This document shows positions 1 to 5,665 of a stretch of 8,120 nucleotides of DNA, piece after piece. Source of the stretch: Streptomyces rubradiris (GTDB lineage: Bacteria > Actinomycetota > Actinomycetes > Streptomycetales > Streptomycetaceae); assembly GCF_016860525.1 (NCBI RefSeq), contig NZ_BNEA01000003.1, positions 1 to 8,120 on the forward strand, written 5' to 3'. The notes beneath the pieces are model-generated. The model ran no database searches and was not told the DNA's origin. It saw nothing but the letters and a program-made list of their open reading frames with translations. Position 1 is the stretch's first letter. Each line of letters starts with the position of its first letter. The position numbers were made by a program, and so were the translations under genes.

Positions 1-390
1 GCCGGGGTGCGCGCCGCGACATCGCCTATGTGGAGGCCCGGCACCGGCACCATCCTCGGCGACCCGATCGAGGCCAAGGCCCTCGGCGCGGTCCTCGGGA
101 CGGCCGCGACCCGGACCGGCCCTGCCTGATCGGCTCGGTCAAGTCCAATCTCGGGCACATGGAGGCCGCCGCCGGGATCGGCGGTCTGATCAACCGCCCT
201 GATGGTCCGCCACCGCGTGGTGCCGCCGACCCTGCACTACCGCACCCCCAACCCGCACATCCCCTTCGCCGACCTGCCCGTCCGGGTCGCCGACACCCTC
301 CAGCCTGGCCCACCGACGCCCCCCCCTCGCGGGTGTCAGCTCCTTCGGCTTCGGCGGCACCAACGCGCACCTGGTGGTGGAGGACCGCCG
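1..390 (+). other. Ketosynthase domain, C-terminal part (module 1)
   Basis: This is the last third of a beta-ketoacyl synthase, the domain that performs decarboxylative Claisen condensation. It starts with DIAYVEA (18-38), followed by GTGTILGDPIEA from 40. The His codon of the usual HGTGT motif is reduced to a single C at 39, so two bases appear to be missing. The second catalytic His lies in SNLGHMEAAAG at codon 156-158. The domain ends with the conserved SSFGFGGTNAH block (about 338-370). The active-site Cys lies upstream of the window. At least five frame changes occur in under 400 bases, including an eight-C run at 319-326 where the frame calls for about six. Identity is secure; whether the first His is truly absent is doubtful. 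Confidence 0.9.
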
Positions 391-3300
391 CGGGCCGCCG
401 GCCGGCCCGGCGCCACAGCCGACGGCGCCGTGCTGCTGACCGTCTCGGCCCGGGACGAGCAGGCCCTGCGCGACCTCGCCGCCCGCTACGCGGACAAGCT
501 CACCGGCACCACGCCCGTGGGCACCTTCGCCTCCGCCGCCGCCGTCCGCGCACCCATCAGAGCACCGGCTGGCCTGCGTCGGCTCGTCGGCCGCGGAACT
601 GCGCGGGGCGCTCGCCGCGTTCGGCCGCGGCGAGGAGGCGCCCGGCCTCAGCTCCGGCGTGCGCCGGCCGGCCGGCAGGACAAGGCGGGTTCGTCTTCCC
701 GGGCAGGGACCCCGCTGGTGGCCGCTCGCCGCCGACCTGCTCGACGGCGAGCTCGCCGGGGAACGGGCCTTCCGGGCCGTCCTGGAGCGGGCCGACGCCC
801 TGCTGCGCCGCCACACCGACTGGTCGCTGCTCGACCAGCTCACGGCCGACCCGGACCGCTCCCGGCTGCTCGACACCGCCGTCGGCCAGCCCGCCCTGAC
901 CGCGGTGCAGACAGCGCTGGCCGCCCTGTGGCGCTCCTGGGGGTCGAACCCCCGCCGTCGTCGGGCACAGCGTCGGCGAGATCGCCGCCGCCCAGGTCGC
1001 GGGCGCGATCTCGCTGGAGGACGCCCTCCTGATCGCCCTGCACCGCGGTACCGTCCTGCACGCCGCCACCGCAAGGGCCGGATGGCCGTCGCGGGCGTCT
1101 CCCTCGACCGGGCCCGCGCCCTGCTGGCCGAGCGCGCCCCGGGACCGGTGTGGATCGCCGCCGCCAACAGCCCGAACTCCACCGTGTTCTCCGGCGAGGG
1201 CCCCGCCGTGGAGAGGTTCGCCAAGTCCCTGGCGGACGAGGGGCTCTACTGCAAGGTCCTGGAGTCGGTCGGGTTCGCCTCCCACTGCCCCCTGATGGAG
1301 CCCGTCGCCGCCGAGCTGCGGCGGCAGCTGGCCCCGCTGCGGCCCCGGCCCACCGCGATCCCGATGGTCTCCACCGGCACCGGCGAGATCGTGCCCGGCG
1401 ACCGCCTGGACGCCGGGTACTGGGCCGCCAACCTCACCCGGCCGTCCTGTTCGACACCGCCGTCACCCGCTCGCCGACACCGGGCACACCGTCTTCGTCG
1501 AGGTCTCGCCCCACCCGATGCTCACCGACGCCGTCACCGAGCGCGTCTCGTCGTACGACGACGCGGTCGCGGTGTCCTCGCTGCGCCGGGACCAGCCGGG
1601 CCGGGCCGCCGTGCTCACCGAGCTGGGCCGTCTCTACACCGCCGGCCACCCGGTCGACTTCACCCGGGTCCACGGCCCGGCCGGTCCCATGGCCGACCTG
1701 CCCTCCTACCCCTGGCAGCGCACCCGCTGCCGACACGAGCGGCGCCCGGGACGCCCGGCCGCGCACCGCGGCCACCCGGTCCTGCGCGAGCGCACCGAAT
1801 CGGCGCTGCCGCCGCACGCCGTGCACTGGTCGGCGCCCGTCTCCCTCGCGGAGTTCCCTTACCTGACGGATCATCAGATCGGCGGCAGTCCCGTCCTGCC
1901 CGCCGCCCTGGTGCTGGACGCCGCGCTCGCCGCGGCCCGCGCGCACCTCGGTGGCGCCGCCGCCCTGGACGACATCACCCTCAGCCGGCTCACCGTCGTG
2001 CCCGAGCAGGCCGAGGACAGCACCCTGCAGCTCGTCCTGCTGCCCGGCACCGCCGACACCGGCACGGTGCGGCTGTACACCCGGGCCGGCGCCGGCGAGC
2101 AGTGGACCGAGGCCGGCGGGCGGCCTTCCCCCCGCCCCCGGGGCCGGCGCCGACCGACCGCGGCCGCCGTACGGGCGCGCTGCGCCACCACCGCCGCGGC
2201 CGACGACCACTACGCGGCACTGCGCCGCGCCGGACTGGCCTACGGCCCCGCCTTCCAGGGGGTGCAGGAGCTGTGGCGGGGCCGGGCCGAGGCCGTCGCC
2301 CGGCTCCGCGAGCGGACCGCGCTGACCACCGACCGCGGCGAGCACCCCGTGCACCCCGCCGTGCTCGACAGCGCCCTGCAGGTCCTCAGCGCCGCGCTCG
2401 ACGCGCAGGAGACCCCCCTCGACGCCACCTACCTGCCGGTCGCCGTCGGCGGCTTCACCCTCTTCACCGACCGCGCCGAACCCCGCTGGGCCCACGCGGC
2501 CGTCACCGCCCGGCCCGGCGCCGAGCGGATCACCGGCGCCACCGTCGTCCTGTACGACGACGCGGGCACCGCCGTCGGCGAGGTCACCGGCATCACCCTG
2601 CAGCGCCTGGAGCGCGCCGGGGCCGCCGACCCGCTCGACGAGTTGCTGCTGCTCGACATCGCCTGGCGCCCCGCGCCGGCCGGATCCCCCGGCACCGCGC
2701 GGCAGCCGGGCACCTGGCTGCTGTTCGCCGACACCGGCACCACCGCCGCCACTCTCGCCACCGGCCTGCGCTCGCGCGGTGCCACCTGCCTCACCGTCAC
2801 CGCCGTTCGGCCTACCGCAAGGCCGGCCCGCACACGTACGAGGTCGACCCCGGGCGCCGCGAGGACCTCGCCGCGCTGCTGGCCGACCTGGCCGACGCGG
2901 ATGTCCGCCCCGACGGCATCGTCCACGCGTGGGCGCTGGACGCCGGCCCCGCGAGCACGGCGACGTCTGCCTGCCGGTGCTGCACCTCGTGCAGGAACTC
3001 GCCCGCGCGGGCCAGGACCCCGCGCCCCGCCTGGTCCTCGTCACCCGCGGCGCCCAGCGCGCCGACGGCGACGAACCGGCCGTGGGGCATGCCCCGTTGT
3101 GGGGTCTGGCCCGGTGATCGGCCTGGAGCACAGCGAGCTGCGCACCACCGTCGTCGACCTGGACCCGGCCCGCCCGGCCGCCGAGGGCACCCAGCTGCTC
3201 GAGGAGTGCTGCGTCCCGGCGACGACGACCAGGTCGCCCTGCGCGGCGAGCGGCTGACACCCGCGCTCCAGCCCTGGCGCCCGCCGGCCGGGACACCGGG

Positions 3301-5579
3301 GGCGTCCCTCCTGGTCCTTCGACGCCGCCCGCGACGGCAACCACCGGCTGCTGGCCCCGCCCCGGCGCCCTGGCCAGCCTCCGCCCGACCTGGTGGCACC
3401 GCACCCCGCCCGGACCCGGCGAGGTCGAGATCGAGGTCACCGCCGCGGGCCTGAACTTCAGCGACGTCCTCAAGCCCTGGACTCCTACCCGGGAGCCGAA
3501 GGCGTCGTACCGCTCGGCGCCGAGTGCGCCGGCCGGATCACCGCGGTCGGCGAGGGCGTACGCGGCGCCGGTCGGCGACCGGGTCATCGCCGCCGGCCCC
3601 GCGGCATGGCGGCCTTCCTCACACTCGACGCGCGCCTGACGGCCCCGGCCCCGGCGGCCCGGACGACGAGCAGGCCGCCGCGGTGCCCATCGCCTTCCTC
3701 ACCGCCGTGTACGCCTGGAACACCTCGCCGGCTGCGCGCGGGGGACAGCGTGCTCATCCACCCGCGACCGGCGGCGTCGGCCTCGCCGCGCTCCAGGTCG
3801 CCCCCGCCGCCGGGGCGCGCGGGTGTTTCGCCACCGCCGCTCCCCCGCCAAGCGCGAGATGCTGCGCGGCCTCGGCGTCGAGCACGTCATGGACTCGCGC
3901 ACCCTCGACTTCGCCGCCGAGATCACGCTCTCACCGCGGTCGCGGGGTCGACGTGGTCCTCAACTCCGCCTCCGGCGAGACCCTCGTGCGTCCCTGGGCC
4001 TGCTCGCGCCCGGCGGACGCTTCGTGGAGATCGGCAAGCGCGACATCTACGACAACAGCCACATCGGCCTGGAGTTCTTCAAGGACAACCGCGCCTTCCT
4101 CGCCGTCGACCTGGAACGCACCATCCGCGAGGAACCCGGCGATCGCCGCGCTGTTCGCCGACGTCGTCCAGGGCTTCGAGAGCGGCGACTTCACCGCGCT
4201 GCCGGTCACCGTCCACCCCTTCGGCGACGCCCCCCCGCCTTCACCGCGATGGCCCAGGCCCGCCACACCGGCAAGCTCGTGCTGGTGCCGACCGCCGGTC
4301 GGGTCACCACCGCCCCGGGCGCCGCACCGGTCCGCCCCTACGGCACCTACCTGATCACCGGCGGTCCTCGGCGCGCTCGGCCTGGAGACGGCCCGCTACC
4401 TCGTCGACCAGGGCGCCCGCCATCTGGTCCTGCCGCCGCCGCAGCGCCCCCGGCCGGACGCCGAACAGGCCCTGGCCGCCTTGCGGGCCCGGGCCGAGGT
4501 GACCGTCCTGGCCGCCGATGTCTCCGAGCGCACGGCCGTCGACGGCCTGCTGGCCCGTATCGACGGCTCCCTGCCGCCGCTCGCGGGGATCGTGCACGCC
4601 GCGGGCGTCCTCGACGACGGCCTGCTCACCGTCTGGACGGGGACAGGTTCCGCGCCGTCGCGGGCCCCAAGTCGGTGGCGGCCTGGCACCTGCACCAGGC
4701 CACCGTGGACCGTGACCTGGACTTCTTCGTCCTGTACTCGTCGGCCGCCGCGGTCCTCGGCTCGGCCAGGGCAACTACGCCGCCGCGAGCGCCTTCCTCG
4801 ACCCCTGGCCCACCACCGGCGCTCCCTGGGCCTGCCCGCGCTCAGCATCGACTGGGGTCCCTGGTCGGGGATCGGCCTCGCCGCCCGGCCCGAGCGCGGC
4901 GGCGCGCTGGCCGCCCGGGGCATCGGAGCATCAGCCCGGAGCAGGGCATCGTCGCCCTCGACCGCATCCTGCGCGGTGACGCCACCCAGGTGTGCGTCCT
5001 GCCGCTGGACCGCGCGAGGCTGCGCGACCACCACGGGCGGCGCTGCGCACCCTCCTCGACGAACCGGCGAGGACGCCCGGGGCGCCGCGGGAGCGCACGC
5101 GCAGGTGCGCCGCCGGATGCTCGCGGTGGAACCCGGCCGCCGCCGCAGGGCCGTACTGACCGAGCACTGCCGGCGGTCGCCGCCCGCGTCGTCGGCGCCG
5201 AACCCGCCAGGATCGACACCGGGGCCCCGCTCTCCGCATGGCTTCGACTCCCTGCTCTCCCTGGAGCTGCGCAAGTCCCTGGAGTCCTCCCTGGGCGTCC
5301 AGCTGCCCTCCACCGTCACCTGGCGGTTCCCGACGATCGACGCCCTGGTGCCGTACCTGGCCGACCGCATGGAGATCGAGCTGGAGTCCGGCCAGGCCCC
5401 GTCGAGGAACGGCCGGCCGCGCCGGCGCCCGGGCGGACCGCCCCCGACGACGCGGCCCGACGCCGCGCGACGGCCCGCCCGACCTCGACGCGCTGTCCGC
5501 GGCGGAACTCGAAGCACTCCTGATGGCCAAGACCACCCAGATCGACGAGGGGACCGGCGATGACACCGACAGGAACTGA
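1..5579 (+). CDS. Type I modular PKS, fully reducing module KS-AT-DH-ER-KR-ACP (5' partial, frameshifted)
   Basis: This gene encodes a cytosolic multienzyme subunit that extends a polyketide by one unit and reduces the beta-keto group fully. Domain order is seen directly: KS C-terminus, AT (GHSVGE), DH (HxxxGxxxxP), KR structural half, ER (NADPH loop GGVG), KR (LDD, Ser-Tyr) and ACP (GFDSL). The start lies upstream; a usual KS would need roughly 900 more bases, so it could be a single-module subunit, although more modules upstream cannot be excluded. The reading frame breaks many times. The longest nearly clean stretch is the frame from 1518 to about 2805. As read, the gene stops at TGA 5577-5579. 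If the GGGG at 5549-5552 has lost one G, the stop becomes TGA 5561-5563, overlapping the next ATG. Gene 2 follows directly, so the two are probably one transcript. The product is unknown. Confidence 0.93.
391..675 (+). other. KS-AT linker (module 1)
   Basis: This region joins the ketosynthase to the acyltransferase and forms the small alpha/beta linker subdomain of PKS modules. A recognisable linker segment, LLTVSARDEQALRDLAARYA, is read from about 433, and then AACVGSSAAELRGALAAF-like sequence in another frame up to about 640. Frame breaks fall near 390-420 and 545-565. No independent catalytic motif is expected or seen. Confidence 0.75.
676..1545 (+). other. Acyltransferase domain (module 1), GHSVGE / FASH type
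   Basis: This domain loads an acyl-CoA extender onto the ACP. After repair of single-base losses the N-terminus reads GFVFPGQGPRWWPLA. The nucleophile motif GHSVGE is at 963-980, with Ser codon 969-971. The specificity block near the catalytic His reads VGFASHCPLMEP, with FASH at 1274-1285. The end reads TVFVEVSPHPML (about 1490-1522). In published AT signatures HAFH marks malonyl and YASH methylmalonyl units. FASH is closer to YASH, whereas Val after the nucleophile Ser is common in malonyl types, so the substrate is unclear. The stretch MAVAGVSLDRARALL through the His motif (about 1081-1435) is in one clean frame. Frame breaks occur around 935-955, 1067 and 1440-1475. Confidence 0.9.
1546..1754 (+). 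other. Post-AT linker (module 1)
   Basis: This is the segment that wraps back over the KS-AT pair in PKS modules. It contains the standard tail SYPWQRTR (about 1702-1725), which marks the end of the AT unit in most modular PKSs. Upstream it reads VSSLRRDQPGRAAVLTELG and LYTAGHPVDFTRVHG, a common post-AT pattern. It lies in the clean frame that also carries the dehydratase. Confidence 0.82.
1755..2620 (+). other. Dehydratase domain (module 1)
   Basis: This double-hotdog dehydratase removes water from the beta-hydroxyacyl-ACP to give the trans or cis enoyl intermediate. It opens with HPVLRERTES. The catalytic His lies in DHQIGGSPVLP (1869-1901), an intact HxxxGxxxxP motif with His codon 1872-1874. 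The second half carries YGPAFQG (2241-2261) and the DxxxQ motif in LDSALQ, with Asp codon 2367-2369. All expected catalytic elements are present, so the domain should be active. It is almost continuous in one frame; a pair of compensating shifts is likely between about 2125 and 2195, where the other frame reads GGLPPAPGAGADRP. The style (YLTDHQIGGSPVLPAA, TYLPVAVGGFTLF) recalls myxobacterial and cyanobacterial dehydratases; that comparison is from memory. Confidence 0.92.
2621..3334 (+). other. Ketoreductase structural (N-terminal) subdomain (module 1)
   Basis: This is the non-catalytic Rossmann-like half of the split ketoreductase, which in fully reducing modules precedes the enoylreductase. 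It begins PLDELLLLDIAWRPAP (about 2630) and continues GTWLLFADTGTT. After a break near 2805 it reads AYRKAGPHTYEVDPGRRED and PDGIVHAWALDAGP. Another frame then gives PAPRLVLVTRGAQRADGDEP and LWGLARVIGLEHSELRTTVV. The TGA at 3115-3117 is produced by loss of one G (GCC CGG GTG ATC read as GCCCGGTGATC), so it is not a gene end. There is no catalytic motif, as expected for this half. Confidence 0.85.
3335..4300 (+). other. Enoylreductase domain (module 1)
   Basis: This NADPH-dependent enoyl reductase of the medium-chain dehydrogenase family saturates the enoyl intermediate. The N-terminal block reads PGPGEVEIEVTAAGLNFSDV (about 3408-3467), then SYPGAEGVVPLGAECAG in a shifted frame. The nucleotide-binding loop is VLIHPATGGVGLAALQVA (about 3750-3803) after restoring one G near 3764. 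It continues AKREMLRGLGVEHVMDSRTL, then VDVVLNSASGETLVR, LLAPGGRFVEIGKRDIYDN and, near the end, ARHTGKLVLVPTAGRV. This is the most broken part of gene 1, with about ten frame changes in 960 bases, but no internal motif is missing. It makes the module fully reducing, giving a CH2 at the beta position. Confidence 0.9.
4330..5075 (+). other. Ketoreductase catalytic domain, B-type (module 1)
   Basis: This short-chain dehydrogenase/reductase domain reduces the beta-ketone with NADPH. The cofactor motif GGLGALG lies at about 4360-4380 once one extra C near 4366 is removed. The catalytic Lys is in AGPKSVAAWHLHQ (Lys codon 4669-4671), the Ser pair in VLYSSAAAVLG (4738-4743), and the Tyr in GQGNYAAASAFLD (Tyr codon 4776-4778). 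HAAGVLDDG places the LDD signature at 4610-4618, which in the known classification indicates a B-type KR giving the D (usually R) hydroxyl. That centre is lost here because dehydratase and enoylreductase follow. The end reads LSIDWGPWSGIGLA and then ISPEQGIVALDRIL. Confidence 0.92.
5140..5390 (+). other. Acyl carrier protein domain (module 1)
   Basis: The ACP carries the growing chain on a 4'-phosphopantetheine arm. The attachment motif is HGFDSLLSLELRKSLESS (5237-5290), with the modified Ser at codon 5249-5251. Helix 1 reads VVGAEPARIDTGAPLSA after correcting shifts, and the last helices read VTWRFPTIDALVPYLADRM. A single ACP is present. Loss of one base just before HGFDSL (about 5235) moves the motif out of frame with the upstream helix. 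The domain is otherwise of normal length. Confidence 0.93.
5481..5579 (+). other. C-terminal docking segment of gene 1
   Basis: After the ACP comes a Pro/Ala/Arg-rich linker, then a short helix-forming tail, DLDALSAAELEALLMAKTT, from 5481. Tails of the LS-x-x-E-L-x-x-LL pattern end many myxobacterial and cyanobacterial PKS subunits and bind the N-terminal helices of the next subunit. By position it should pair with the coiled coil at the start of gene 2. The assignment as a docking element is inferred from location and pattern. The exact C-terminus depends on whether the stop is at 5577-5579 as read or at 5561-5563 after correction. Confidence 0.65.
5545..5563 (+). promoter_or_regulatory. Ribosome binding site and probable ATGA overlap at the gene 1/gene 2 junction
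   Basis: A purine-rich GAGGGG (5547-5552) ends seven bases before ATG 5560, a good Shine-Dalgarno match and spacing. ATGA at 5560-5563 would be a four-base stop/start overlap if the G run were five rather than four bases long, since gene 1 would then end at TGA 5561-5563. As read, gene 1 runs to TGA 5577-5579, a 20-base overlap. Either way, gene 2 is probably translated by coupling to gene 1 and needs no promoter of its own. Confidence 0.7.
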
Positions 5580-5665
5580 CGGCGGCCGAAACACTCAAAC
5601 GCGCCTACCTGACGATGGACCGCCTCCAGCGCCAGGTCGAGGAGTACGAGCGGGCCCGCTCCGAG
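5560..5665 (+). other. N-terminal coiled-coil docking domain of gene 2
   Basis: Removing one G from GG at 5572-5573 gives the start MTPTELTAAETLKRAYLTMD, then RLQRQVEEYERARSEPIAIV. This is a short amphipathic helical segment with Leu/Val spacing typical of subunit docking coils, running straight into the KS. The pattern (KRA-x-L-x-x-x-D/E-x-LQ...ERARSEPIAIVG) resembles subunits of myxobacterial and cyanobacterial assembly lines more than the usual longer actinomycete coils; this is judged from memory. As read without the correction, the frame from 5560 gives a low-complexity Pro/Gly/Arg sequence, so the correction is well supported. Confidence 0.75.

Noticed and set aside
3115..3117. TGA as a gene end in the ketoreductase structural half
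   Set aside because: It appears only because GCC-CGG-GTG-ATC is read with one G missing; the domain continues at once in another frame as VIGLEHSEL.
1434..3587. Very long antisense open frame (717 codons) opposite the AT/DH/KR/ER region
   Set aside because: It lies opposite clearly readable PKS domains. Its translation is Gly/Ala/Arg-rich without any motif, as expected in very G+C-rich DNA where stops are rare on both strands.
4396..5598. Antisense open frame of 400 codons opposite KR and ACP
   Set aside because: It is a shadow of the KR-ACP coding strand, with low-complexity composition and no family resemblance.
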